Assembly: GCA_022072125.1 (NCBI GenBank)
Contig: JAJVIH010000006.1
Coordinates: forward strand, 1-64,000
DNA length: 64,000 nucleotides
Direction: 5' to 3'
Source: Myxococcota bacterium
GTDB taxonomy: Bacteria; Myxococcota; JAJVIH01
The position numbers and the translations under genes were made by a program. Each line of letters starts with the position of its first letter. Within the stretch, counting starts at the first letter, position 1. Under the pieces are notes generated by a model. It was not told where the DNA came from. It saw nothing but the letters and a program-made list of their open reading frames with translations, and did no database searches. Of this stretch, positions 24,852-33,574 are shown piece after piece.

Positions 24852-27800
24852 TTATTTCCGGGGCTTGATTCGCGCCAGAACGGCGTCGCCGATGCACTCG
24901 CCCCCGTGGAAACCTTCTTCATTGGCCATGCGGGTGTGGATGCCGCCGTAAAGCCGGGAAGTCGAGGCTTCCTTCGCCGCCTTATAGACGGATTCAAAGG
25001 TCCGGTCGCCCAGGCCAAGCGGTCTGCGGGTGCGATCCGTGAAGGGACCCGCCGGGATATACTTCGGCAGGATGCGCGTCATCGATCCCGACATCGTGGA
25101 GTGTCCCGATGTGAAGTCGGGGAAGGGAGGCGTGCGGATATAGGGTTCCCAGCGCTTGTCAATATAGCGCTCGATGTAGGTCTCCGGACGTATGGTATAA
25201 TATTTGTACTTGGTTGCCCAGGACGAAATGACGGTATCCGCCAGCGCGATGGATATCATCGCCTGTACTTCGAGCGCCTTGTCAATCATCCATTTCTGGT
25301 CGCGGACGAACTGGGCCATCAACTCCAGCCAGTGACCGGCGGGAGTTGAGGTATGGCCGGGATTGTCTGCCCAGAAGGTGGCGATGTGGCGCTGTTCGGC
25401 GTTCAGGTTCTGGTGAACATCGTACACCTCTTTCATCTGTGCGTAGTACGGTGATTTGGGATCGGTGGAGAACGGAAAGGGCAGCTTGGGCATGCACTCC
25501 TCGCCATCCTTGAGGGCGAAGGTGCGCAGCTTGCCCCAGTGCGGTTCAAGCGGGGCCTGCTTGTTCTTGTCGCGCCCCGTCGCCTCCCAGGCGGACTCAT
25601 CCCCCTTCACGCTGAAGCGGTAATTCTGGGAGCGGTACATCAGGTAGCCATCCTTGTTGGCCCACGCCACCACGGCCGCCGCGATCTTGTCGCCGTGCTC
25701 CGCCCCGCGTTCAATCACATGCTGGGGCACGCCCGCCTTGGCCTGTTCCTGGCGGATGGCGTCGCGCAGCCCTGCCATTTCGACGCGGCTGTTGTGGCAG
25801 ACGAAACTGCTCAGTCCTTCATATACCGCGGTGGCGGCGTAAATGCCCGCCGTCATGCAATCCAGGTCCTTGCCCGCTTGCGGAACCGTCAGTCCTTTCA
25901 ACTGCGGCGCCAGCGATTGCATGTCCGGGAAATCATGCACCATCGCCTCGTACATGGCGATGGAGGTATAGGCGAAGATACGCGTTGCGTTTGGCGGGAA
26001 ATGGGCGTCCTCGGCGGTGCGTTCCGCCAGCACGTCAATCCAGCGGGCGACCAGTTCGCCGGATTTGTCCATCATCATGGGTTTGGGGGCCATGGGCGCG
26101 GGCGGCCTGCGCAACACGGGGCGCACCAGCAACGGCTTGCCGTCAATGGTGATCCGCAGGCGTGCATAGTTGCGATCCGCCGCCACCGTGAATTCGCGGA
26201 AGGCGGAGCCATCGGACGCGGTCTGAACTTCGCCCGCCCATTTCACATGCGGAGATTCGACGGCCACCACGGCCTTGCGCAACTCGCCACGCTCGTCCCG
26301 GGGAAAAACCGTGATGCGGTATTTGTGGGCGGAATCCGCCTTCAACTCCGCATCCACCAGTTCCACCAATTTCGGCTCCACGTAGGTTTGCCGGGTGGGC
26401 AGCTTGATGGGGCCGGGAATCAACTGGGTATAACCCGAAGGCCAGCGGATGCGGATTTCATCCAGGCTGGAGACATCGCCGGCGGTGATTTCGGTTTCCA
26501 AGGGGTTGCTTGATCCGGTGCTGCCGCCAGTGGTGATGTCGCGGCGGTGGATGATCCCGCCCGCCTTCGCGATGATCACCGCGCCCACGCCGTCGCGGTT
26601 GCTGGTGGTTCCGGTGAGTTTGATGCGGATGAAATTCTGGTTCTTGTGCTGGATGTCATTCTTGATGACCGAAATGGGGGCCAGCAGGTTGGCGGTCATG
26701 TAATCGGTGTCGCCGTCGCCGTCGAAATCAGCGTAGGTGGTTCCGCGGCCCTGGAAGTCAATGACCTCGCGGGGCAACACGCCCTTGGCCGCGTTGGCGA
26801 ACATGTTGGTTTTGGTGTTGCGCCACAGTTCGTCCGGCTGGTGGCAGTCCGTGGGGAAAAGCCAGCCGTTGACCGAGTGGATATCCACCCGGCCGTCGCG
26901 GTCGTAATCCATCGGCTGGAGCGCCCAGGTGATGAGCACGCGGCGTCCCGGTTGCAGGTCCAGCGTGGCGTTGCATTCAACCGCATGAAAGCTGGTGGTT
27001 TTGTCAATCTGCTGTTCGGTTTCCTTGACGTCTTCATGGGTCAACGCCTCGGGCTCCACATTGAATTTGCCCTTGTCGTTGATGAAGTAGGGATTCTGCG
27101 TCCAGAACATGCCCAGGGCGAGGTCCAGATCGCCATCGTGATCATAATCGTTGGCGGCGATGGCCATGGTGCTGCTGTCAATTTCATCCAGCGAATGGCC
27201 TTCCGGAACATTGACGGACTCCTTCATCACCTCCTTGTATGCGACGCCAGGATCGTCGAAATCCTGTTTGGTCTGGCGGAAGAGATGGTCAAAATGTTTC
27301 TGCACGCCGAGTTTGCCATGCTGCCGCGTGACCGCTTCCAGCGCGGCGAAGTCGGTGCCATTCCAGATTTCCGGCACGCCGTCGTCGTCAATATCCACCG
27401 GCAGGGCCACCCATGCGGAAGCCTTTTTCGCGGGGAAGAGATCGCCCGGCGGAAGCTCTTCAAAGCGGAAGCCGCCGCGGTTCAGGAACAGGCGCGGGGT
27501 GGGCAGCCAGGATTCGTTCACCATTTCCGTCCGCAGGAACCCATTGGCGAGTTGTTCAAAGTTCCAGTCAGCGGTGTAGTTGGAAAAGAAGATGTCGAGC
27601 AGTCCGTCGCCGTCGGCGTCGAAGACCGCCGCGTGACGGGTGTTGTTGGAGTCACGGTCGAAGCTGTTGAGGTGGCTGCGGTTGGCGAATTTCATTCCGC
27701 CAAGGTTTTCGAAGATATAGTCGCGCCCCTGACCGGCGATGACCAGGTCCGGGTCGCCATCGTTGTCCATGTCCGCCGCGGTCGCGCCCGCGCCGTAGAT

Positions 27801-28184
27801 AACGGCGGCGAGCCCCGAGTCCATGGTGATCTCTTCAAACTTCCAGTCGCCATTGTTGCGATACAGCGCCGCCGGGCGATAGCCCCCAGGGGCGAACACA
27901 TCCACATCGCCATCGCCGTCAAAATCCGCCGAGGCGAGGCCCGGGCCGAACATGGTGGTGATGATCTGGGGATGACCCTCCGGGGTTTTGAATCCGATTT
28001 CCGTGGTGATGTCGCGGAAACCGCTCTGTATTTCCCCGGGTTTTCCTTCCATGCCAGGTCCGGATGGCGTCATCATATCGCCTTTGCCGGCGGCGGACTC
28101 TTCCTTGGATTTGCACCCAGCGAACGCCGCCATCACCAACGCCACGAACACCAGACCATTCAGGCCCAGATCGCCTTTTTTCAT
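24852..28184 (-). CDS. Lipoprotein fusing FG-GAP/ASPIC-UnbV repeats to a vanadium haloperoxidase-type domain
   Basis: A 1110-residue lipoprotein (lipobox AFAGC near residue 23). Residues about 45-480 are FG-GAP/VCBS propeller repeats with calcium loops (ADFDGDGDVDVFAPGG, ADMDNDGDPDLVIAG, FDADGDGLLDIFFS). About 500-600 is an ASPIC/UnbV domain (SNRDGVGAVIIAKAGG, EIRIRWPSGYTQ). About 690-1105 is a PAP2/vanadium haloperoxidase domain in which every vanadate-binding position is filled: Lys992, Arg999 (K-x6-RP), Ser1026-Gly-His1028 (SGH), Arg1077 and His1083 (SRLYGGIH). It could act as a haloperoxidase or a phosphatase outside the cytoplasm. The Met at 28184 begins the signal peptide; GGAAGGG lies upstream. 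It is monocistronic. Confidence 0.85.
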   Translation of the reverse strand: MKKGDLGLNGLVFVALVMAAFAGCKSKEESAAGKGDMMTPSGPGMEGKPGEIQSGFRDITTEIGFKTPEGHPQIITTMFGPGLASADFDGDGDVDVFAPGGYRPAALYRNNGDWKFEEITMDSGLAAVIYGAGATAADMDNDGDPDLVIAGQGRDYIFENLGGMKFANRSHLNSFDRDSNNTRHAAVFDADGDGLLDIFFSNYTADWNFEQLANGFLRTEMVNESWLPTPRLFLNRGGFRFEELPPGDLFPAKKASAWVALPVDIDDDGVPEIWNGTDFAALEAVTRQHGKLGVQKHFDHLFRQTKQDFDDPGVAYKEVMKESVNVPEGHSLDEIDSSTMAIAANDYDHDGDLDLALGMFWTQNPYFINDKGKFNVEPEALTHEDVKETEQQIDKTTSFHAVECNATLDLQPGRRVLITWALQPMDYDRDGRVDIHSVNGWLFPTDCHQPDELWRNTKTNMFANAAKGVLPREVIDFQGRGTTYADFDGDGDTDYMTANLLAPISVIKNDIQHKNQNFIRIKLTGTTSNRDGVGAVIIAKAGGIIHRRDITTGGSTGSSNPLETEITAGDVSSLDEIRIRWPSGYTQLIPGPIKLPTRQTYVEPKLVELVDAELKADSAHKYRITVFPRDERGELRKAVVAVESPHVKWAGEVQTASDGSAFREFTVAADRNYARLRITIDGKPLLVRPVLRRPPAPMAPKPMMMDKSGELVARWIDVLAERTAEDAHFPPNATRIFAYTSIAMYEAMVHDFPDMQSLAPQLKGLTVPQAGKDLDCMTAGIYAATAVYEGLSSFVCHNSRVEMAGLRDAIRQEQAKAGVPQHVIERGAEHGDKIAAAVVAWANKDGYLMYRSQNYRFSVKGDESAWEATGRDKNKQAPLEPHWGKLRTFALKDGEECMPKLPFPFSTDPKSPYYAQMKEVYDVHQNLNAEQRHIATFWADNPGHTSTPAGHWLELMAQFVRDQKWMIDKALEVQAMISIALADTVISSWATKYKYYTIRPETYIERYIDKRWEPYIRTPPFPDFTSGHSTMSGSMTRILPKYIPAGPFTDRTRRPLGLGDRTFESVYKAAKEASTSRLYGGIHTRMANEEGFHGGECIGDAVLARIKPRK

Positions 28185-28343
28185 CTTGGTCACCCTTCCC
28201 TGGAGTCTACCCTGTCGTTCCCAGATCAATTAAGCATCCCCCCAACGGCCTTGGAGAGTCAACTTCCGGTGAATCCGGGATTATTGGTATGAAAATGGGG
28301 AAAAATAAGGGTGACTGACGGCGGCGCCCGCTTGCCGGAGCCG

Positions 28344-29747
28344 TCACCACTTCAGCAGGGCGGCGGTCCGGCAGGCGGTGCGCCATGCGTCATCAATTAC
28401 ATCAGGCATGCCGATGCCACGATACGAGAAGCCGGTGAAATACAACCCCCAGTGCCGGGCGGCCTCCTCCTCCACCGCGCCCACCCGGTCCAGATGGCCC
28501 AGTTCGTATGCGGGCAACGCTTCCCGCCAGCGGTGGACGTGCGTGGCGGCGGGCTCGCCGCGGACGCCCAGCAATCCCCGCAGTTCGCCATGAGCGAGTT
28601 CGATGATTTTGTCATCGAGCAGATCCACACGGCCCGGATCATTGGCGCCGCCCAGGAAGACGCGGATGGAGACGTTCCCGCGCGGCGCCCGGCCTGCGAA
28701 CAACTCCGAACTGAACAGCGCGCCAAGAAACGGACGTTTTTCACGCGGCGGATTGAGAAAGCCAAAACCATCCAGCGGATGTTCCACCTGCTGCCGTGTG
28801 TACGCCAGGTGCGCGGTCGCCACCGGAATGAAATTGATTCCCGCCAGCTTGTCGAGGCTCCGCGGCAATAGTTCCGCCATCATTTCCGCGGCGGCGTTGG
28901 CGGGCAGGGCCATGATCACCACGTCGTATTCCAGTTCCTCTCCGGAAAGCGTGGCGAGGATGAATTTTCCCGCATCGTTTTTGCGCACCCAGGTGATGCG
29001 GGTGGAATAGCGGATGCACCCCTCCAGCGCCTCCGCAAGGCTGCGTGGCAGGGTTTCCAGGCCGCCGCGAAAGGAGATCATTCCGCGTTTGATTTTCGTG
29101 GCGGGCGGGTAGGGGATGGCGTTCACACCGCTTTCCTCTCCCTGTTTTTTCCGGGCCATCCGGCGGAGCAGGGCCAGGCGGCCTTCCGTCAGCGGCGCAA
29201 GCCGTGGAAATGACGCCGCGAACGACAGCCGTTCCGAGTCGCCCGCATGGATGCCGGAGACGAAGGGCTGGATCAGCATGTCGGTCGCTTCCGGTCCCAG
29301 CACCCGGCGGAACCAGGCGTCCACGCTGATGTCCTCCCGCGCCTTGAGCGGAGCGGCGGCGAGTCCGGCGGCCGCCCGCAACAGCCCGCGTTTGGAGAGC
29401 GCTTGCGTGCTCGCCAGTTCCGCCGGGCTGGAAGGCAACTGGCGCAAGGCGCCGTCGCGCAGAATCCAGCGGCGCTTGGCTTCCGGGCGGGCGTATTCCA
29501 CCAGATCGGGAATACCGGCCAGCGACAGCAGCACATTGAGCGATTCACGTCCGGCCAGCATGGATTCGGGACCCAACTCCCAGGCGTAGCCATCCCGCGT
29601 GAACGTGCGGATACGCCCGCCGGGGCGATTCGACTCCTCGAAGACGGTCAGGTCCACGGGACGCTGGCGCGCGCGCGACAGGTGGTCGAGAAAAACCGCG
29701 GTGGAGAGTCCCGCCAGTCCGGCGCCGATGATGGCCACGCGAGGCAT
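28344..29747 (-). CDS. hemY: Protoporphyrinogen/coproporphyrinogen oxidase, FAD-dependent
   Basis: A late haem-synthesis flavoenzyme that oxidises the porphyrinogen ring. The 467 residues begin with an FAD dinucleotide fold (VAIIGAGLAGLSTAVFL) followed by EESNRPGGRIRTF and ELGPESML, the substrate-pocket region of the HemY/PPO family, and end with GLYFTGFSYRGIGMPDVI, the C-terminal FAD motif. Whether it prefers protoporphyrinogen or coproporphyrinogen cannot be decided from motifs. With hemN and hemE upstream, protoporphyrinogen is likelier. It is the last gene of the hemA-E-N-Y operon, 8 bases after hemN. Confidence 0.9.
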   Translation of the reverse strand: MPRVAIIGAGLAGLSTAVFLDHLSRARQRPVDLTVFEESNRPGGRIRTFTRDGYAWELGPESMLAGRESLNVLLSLAGIPDLVEYARPEAKRRWILRDGALRQLPSSPAELASTQALSKRGLLRAAAGLAAAPLKAREDISVDAWFRRVLGPEATDMLIQPFVSGIHAGDSERLSFAASFPRLAPLTEGRLALLRRMARKKQGEESGVNAIPYPPATKIKRGMISFRGGLETLPRSLAEALEGCIRYSTRITWVRKNDAGKFILATLSGEELEYDVVIMALPANAAAEMMAELLPRSLDKLAGINFIPVATAHLAYTRQQVEHPLDGFGFLNPPREKRPFLGALFSSELFAGRAPRGNVSIRVFLGGANDPGRVDLLDDKIIELAHGELRGLLGVRGEPAATHVHRWREALPAYELGHLDRVGAVEEEAARHWGLYFTGFSYRGIGMPDVIDDAWRTACRTAALLKW

Positions 29748-29755
29748 TGCAACAC

Positions 29756-31135
29756 CTATATCGTGCGGGAAAACATGGGTTTGTCCGCGGGCTTGCGCGG
29801 CAGATAGGCGTCAAACACCATGCAGATATTCCGCATCACCAGTCTTCCCATGCCAGTGATACGGAGACCGTGGTCATTCACGGCGAGCAGGCCGTCGTCC
29901 ACGAACTCCCGCAGGCGCGCCAGTTCGCCGGCGAACACAGCTTGAAAATCCTCGCCAAACCGTTCGCGGTAGGCGCCGAAAGACAATTCGCCATCGCACA
30001 TCAGCCGCAGGATCACCCAGCGGCGGCGTTCGTCGTCCGGGCCGCGGCGAAACCCGCGCCCGGTGGCGAACCCTCCGGAATCCACCGCATGGTAATAATC
30101 TTTCAGTTTGTGGTGATTTTGCGCGAAACTGCCCGCGATCTCCGAGATGGAACTGACGCCCAACCCCAGCAGGTTGTCCGACCGGATGGTGGTATAGCCC
30201 ATGAAATTGCGGTGCAGGCCCTGGTTTTCCAGGGCCTGGCCGAGGTCGTCGCCGGCCCGCGCGAAATGATCCATGCCGATGGGCAGGAATCCTGCTTCCG
30301 TGAACAGATGGTAAGCCGCCATGTACAGCCGGATTTTTTCCTGGGGTCCGGGCAGCGCATCCACCGGGATTTTGTTCTGGTGCGGATTCATCCACGGCAC
30401 ATGGGCGTAGCTGTACATGGCCAGGCGTCCCGGCCCCAGGCCGATGACGGCGCGAATGGTCCCGGAAAAACTCTCCACGGTCTGATAGGGCAGCCCATAC
30501 ACCAGGTCGAGGTTGATGCTGCGGTAGCCCAGTTCTTTCGCGCGCTGCATCAGCGCTTCGGTTTCGGCGATGGATTGCACGCGGTTGATGGCTTTTTGAA
30601 CCGCCGGGGTGAAATCCTGCACGCCAAAGGAGATGCGGGAGAATCCGCGTTCCCGCAGCACTTCCAGGTGTTCGCGGCGGGTCACCGCCGGATCGGCCTC
30701 GACGGAGCTTTCGTGGCCTGGCGCGAAATGGAACGCGGATTGCAACATGTCCGTCAGGCGGGCGAGTTGCGCGGGCGTCAGAAAGGTGGGGGTGCCGCCG
30801 CCGAAATGAAGCTGGACGATCTGTTTGTTTTCCAGCCGGGGACGGTAGGCGGCGATTTCCCTTTCGACCGCATCCAGGTAGTGGTCCTTGGCGCTGTCGC
30901 GCGAAGTGACCATGGAGTTGCAGGCGCAGAAAGAGCACATTTCCCGGCAGAAAGGCACGTGAACGTACAGCGCCACGCCGTTGTGTCCGCTGGCTTGCAG
31001 CTCATCCAGGGCGCGCGACATGCCCTCCGCGCCAAAATCCATCTTCCATACCGGCGCGGTTGGATAGCTGGTGTAGCGCGGGCCGGGGCGATCGTATTTC
31101 AGCAACAACTGTTCGTTGACTTCAAACGGTTTCAT
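29756..31135 (-). CDS. hemN: Oxygen-independent coproporphyrinogen III oxidase
   Basis: A radical-SAM enzyme that decarboxylates coproporphyrinogen III without oxygen. The 459 residues match the family length. The cluster motif is C63-x3-C67-x2-C70 with a further Cys72 (PFCREMCSFCAC), the arrangement of true HemN rather than HemW. YDRPGPRYTSYPTA at the N-terminus and the GGGTPTF motif are also HemN hallmarks. Its start overlaps the end of hemE by 14 bases. An anaerobic HemN with an FAD-type HemY suggests haem synthesis across oxygen levels. Confidence 0.95.
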   Translation of the reverse strand: MKPFEVNEQLLLKYDRPGPRYTSYPTAPVWKMDFGAEGMSRALDELQASGHNGVALYVHVPFCREMCSFCACNSMVTSRDSAKDHYLDAVEREIAAYRPRLENKQIVQLHFGGGTPTFLTPAQLARLTDMLQSAFHFAPGHESSVEADPAVTRREHLEVLRERGFSRISFGVQDFTPAVQKAINRVQSIAETEALMQRAKELGYRSINLDLVYGLPYQTVESFSGTIRAVIGLGPGRLAMYSYAHVPWMNPHQNKIPVDALPGPQEKIRLYMAAYHLFTEAGFLPIGMDHFARAGDDLGQALENQGLHRNFMGYTTIRSDNLLGLGVSSISEIAGSFAQNHHKLKDYYHAVDSGGFATGRGFRRGPDDERRRWVILRLMCDGELSFGAYRERFGEDFQAVFAGELARLREFVDDGLLAVNDHGLRITGMGRLVMRNICMVFDAYLPRKPADKPMFSRTI

Positions 31136-32198
31136 GGCGCGAGCCAGCCGCTTTCCACGGGTATTCCTTCACGGCGCGGACAAATTCCGCCACGTTTTCC
31201 TCCGGGGTTCCAGGCAAGACGCCGTGTCCCAGGTTGATGATCAGCCCGTGCGGATCGCCGTCCAGGCTGTTGAAAGCCCGGGTCATTTCCTCCCGCACGC
31301 GGAAAGGCGCCGCGAACAGCATGGCCGGGTCGAAATTGCCCTGGACCGCCACGCTGGCGGGCAATGCCGCGCGGTATTCCGCCAAGCCCACCCGCCAGTC
31401 AGCCGATACCGCTTGCGGCCTGCTTTCCAGCATGGACTCCAGCAACGACCAGGTTCCCCGCGCGAACAGAATAACCGGCTTTCCGGTTTTCGCCACCGCT
31501 TCCACGATTGCATTCAGGTAGGGAAGGTTGAAGCGCCGGTAGTGCTCCACCGGGAACAGGTCGGCGTGGGAGGAAAAAATCTGCACCGCGTCGGCGCCCG
31601 CTTCGATTTGCATCAACAGATGATCGGTGATCAGCGGGGTCAGGCGGTCCAGCAGGGCGTGAACCAGATCGGGGTTGGAGTACATCATCGCCCGGGCGCG
31701 GTTAAAATGGTGGGAGGAACCGCCTTCGGCCGCATAGGCGAACAGGGTCATGGGCGAACCGGCGAATCCAAGCAGCGCTTTCTCCTCGCCCAGTTCCTTG
31801 CGGACCAGGCGCATGGCCTGGGCGACATATCCCAGGTCTTTTCCAGCATCGGGGACGCGCAAGCGGGACAGATCGCTGGAGTCTTTCACGGCCCATTCAA
31901 AACGAGGCCCGGCTTCGGTGAATTGCAGCGGCAGACCCATGGCCTCCAGCGGCATCAGGATATCGGAAAAGATGATCGCCGCGTCCATGCCGAAAGCGTG
32001 GATGGGTTGCATGGTCACTTCCAGCGCCGCCTCGGGGATTTTGCACAGGTCCATGAACGAATAACGCTGCCGCAGTTTCTGGTACGCGGCCATGTAACGG
32101 CCCGCCTGGCGCATCAGCCATACGGGAGGACGATCCACGGGTTGGGCGCGGCAGGCGTTGAGAAAGCGCCGCCGGGAATCCAGGGCGGGGGCGTTCAT
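31122..32198 (-). CDS. hemE: Uroporphyrinogen decarboxylase
   Basis: Decarboxylates the four acetate side chains of uroporphyrinogen III to give coproporphyrinogen III in the cytoplasm. The 358 residues include the substrate-binding PVWLMRQAGRYMAAYQ (signature PxWxMRQAGR), FSDILMPLEAMG and the late LGHGVLPGTPEENV. It overlaps hemA by four bases (ATGA) and hemN by 14, consistent with one translationally coupled operon. Confidence 0.97.
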   Translation of the reverse strand: MNAPALDSRRRFLNACRAQPVDRPPVWLMRQAGRYMAAYQKLRQRYSFMDLCKIPEAALEVTMQPIHAFGMDAAIIFSDILMPLEAMGLPLQFTEAGPRFEWAVKDSSDLSRLRVPDAGKDLGYVAQAMRLVRKELGEEKALLGFAGSPMTLFAYAAEGGSSHHFNRARAMMYSNPDLVHALLDRLTPLITDHLLMQIEAGADAVQIFSSHADLFPVEHYRRFNLPYLNAIVEAVAKTGKPVILFARGTWSLLESMLESRPQAVSADWRVGLAEYRAALPASVAVQGNFDPAMLFAAPFRVREEMTRAFNSLDGDPHGLIINLGHGVLPGTPEENVAEFVRAVKEYPWKAAGSRHETV

Positions 32199-33508
32199 GA
32201 CGCCTGTTTGACAGGGCTGGGCAAGGAGGCGGCGATCCGGCTGTCAAATTCGCGGATGATGTCCAGCGGATGCACGCGGTCTCCGGTGGAGGACCGCCCG
32301 CCCGACACCAGCGCGGCGCGGATGGCGATGGTTTGCTCATGTTTGAGCTTGTTGTAGGCGGAGCGCAGATCGCGGGAGAGCGTGCGGCGTGCGGCTTCAT
32401 CCCCGGGGAAGGCGGGGCTGGCGGTGATGCGCCGGTATTCGGCCTCCCAGGCCGCGTCGAAATGGGCGCGCAGGGTGGCGATCAGATCCGCCTTGGCGCG
32501 AATGTGATCGCGGCGCCGGACTTCGTCAATCGAATCGCAAACCACCGCGGAGGCGTGCTGGGCGGCCTGTTCGCGGCGCAACCGGTGGCCAGCGGCGATG
32601 CGCTCCAAGTGGAAGATGCCGCAGTATTTCACCGGGCTGACCGATCCCTTCGGCTCTCCGAAATTGCCGGGAAGACCCAGATCAACCACCATCAGCGGCA
32701 ACAGGTTGCGCCGGCGCCGGGCCAGCGTGTCGCAAGGGATGATTTCTCCGCCCGAAATGGCGCCGATCACACCGTCCGCCACGTGGGGGGAGGCCAGCCA
32801 GTCGTTGAGCGGCATGTAGACCGCGCCGGCCTGACGGGCCAACGCCTGCCCGCGTTCCGCGCCGCGGTTGACCACCATGGCGATGCGCAACCCCGCCCGG
32901 CGGGCTTCTTCCACCACGGCTTCGGCCATGCCGCCCGCGCCGATCAGGACAATGTCGCCTTTCAGGCCGTGTTCGCGGATATGCTGCGCCAGGGCGGAAA
33001 CCGCCAGGCTGGACAATCCCACCCGGCCCGCGCCGATACCTGATTCACAACGGGCGTTGCGGGCGGTGCGCAGGGAGGTCTGGAAGGCGCGGTGCAGCAC
33101 CTTGCCCGCGGTTCCGGCGGTGATGGCCGTCTTGTACGCTTCCCGCACTTGCCCCAGAATCTGCGGCTCGCCAATCGCCATGGATTCCAGACCAGAGGCG
33201 ACCCGGCAGAGCCAGTGCAGGGCGTCGAAGCCATGAAAATGCAACGCCTGGTTTTCCGGGGAACGCACGCCTTCGGGCAGCAGGAAACGCTCCACCTCGG
33301 CGCACAGCCACGAGCTTTCCCGCGGGGAGGCGGTGAAGATGATTTCCACCCGGTTGCAGGTGACCAGCACCGCCAACTCCCGGAAGGAAAACCGCTCGCT
33401 CAACCGGCTCAACCCTTCCTGCATGGAGGTCACCCGGGCATGCACGGACTCAAACACGCCCCGTTGGTGCGTTCTGAAGTTCCAGCTTAGCAGGTGAAGG
33501 GTTTCCAT
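32195..33508 (-). CDS. hemA: Glutamyl-tRNA reductase
   Basis: First committed enzyme of C5-pathway tetrapyrrole synthesis; reduces glutamyl-tRNA to glutamate-1-semialdehyde. The 437 residues carry the catalytic Cys51 in LVTCNRVEIIF, the GEPQILGQVREAY motif and the NADPH-binding VLIGAGGMAEAVV, with a helical dimerisation domain at the end. It is the first gene of hemA-E-N-Y; hemB, hemC and hemL are not in the window. It diverges from the sigma-54 activator at 33575 with only 66 bases between the starts, so their promoters must overlap. Confidence 0.96.
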   Translation of the reverse strand: METLHLLSWNFRTHQRGVFESVHARVTSMQEGLSRLSERFSFRELAVLVTCNRVEIIFTASPRESSWLCAEVERFLLPEGVRSPENQALHFHGFDALHWLCRVASGLESMAIGEPQILGQVREAYKTAITAGTAGKVLHRAFQTSLRTARNARCESGIGAGRVGLSSLAVSALAQHIREHGLKGDIVLIGAGGMAEAVVEEARRAGLRIAMVVNRGAERGQALARQAGAVYMPLNDWLASPHVADGVIGAISGGEIIPCDTLARRRRNLLPLMVVDLGLPGNFGEPKGSVSPVKYCGIFHLERIAAGHRLRREQAAQHASAVVCDSIDEVRRRDHIRAKADLIATLRAHFDAAWEAEYRRITASPAFPGDEAARRTLSRDLRSAYNKLKHEQTIAIRAALVSGGRSSTGDRVHPLDIIREFDSRIAASLPSPVKQAS

Positions 33509-33574
33509 ATCCTCGCCGTTTGTCCCGCATCCTTATATAGTGAAACGGCCCCGCCGGTGTGTCATGGGTTTGTC

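Noticed and set aside
26547-28292. A 581-codon open frame on the + strand opposite the haloperoxidase-fusion gene
   Set aside because: Mirrors the Asp/Gly calcium-loop codons of the opposite strand and shows no motifs; runs past the start of the real gene.
29747-32357. Two long + strand open frames (496 and 413 codons) opposite hemN and hemE
   Set aside because: Both hemN and hemE are secure on the minus strand; the opposite frames are compositionally biased and featureless.
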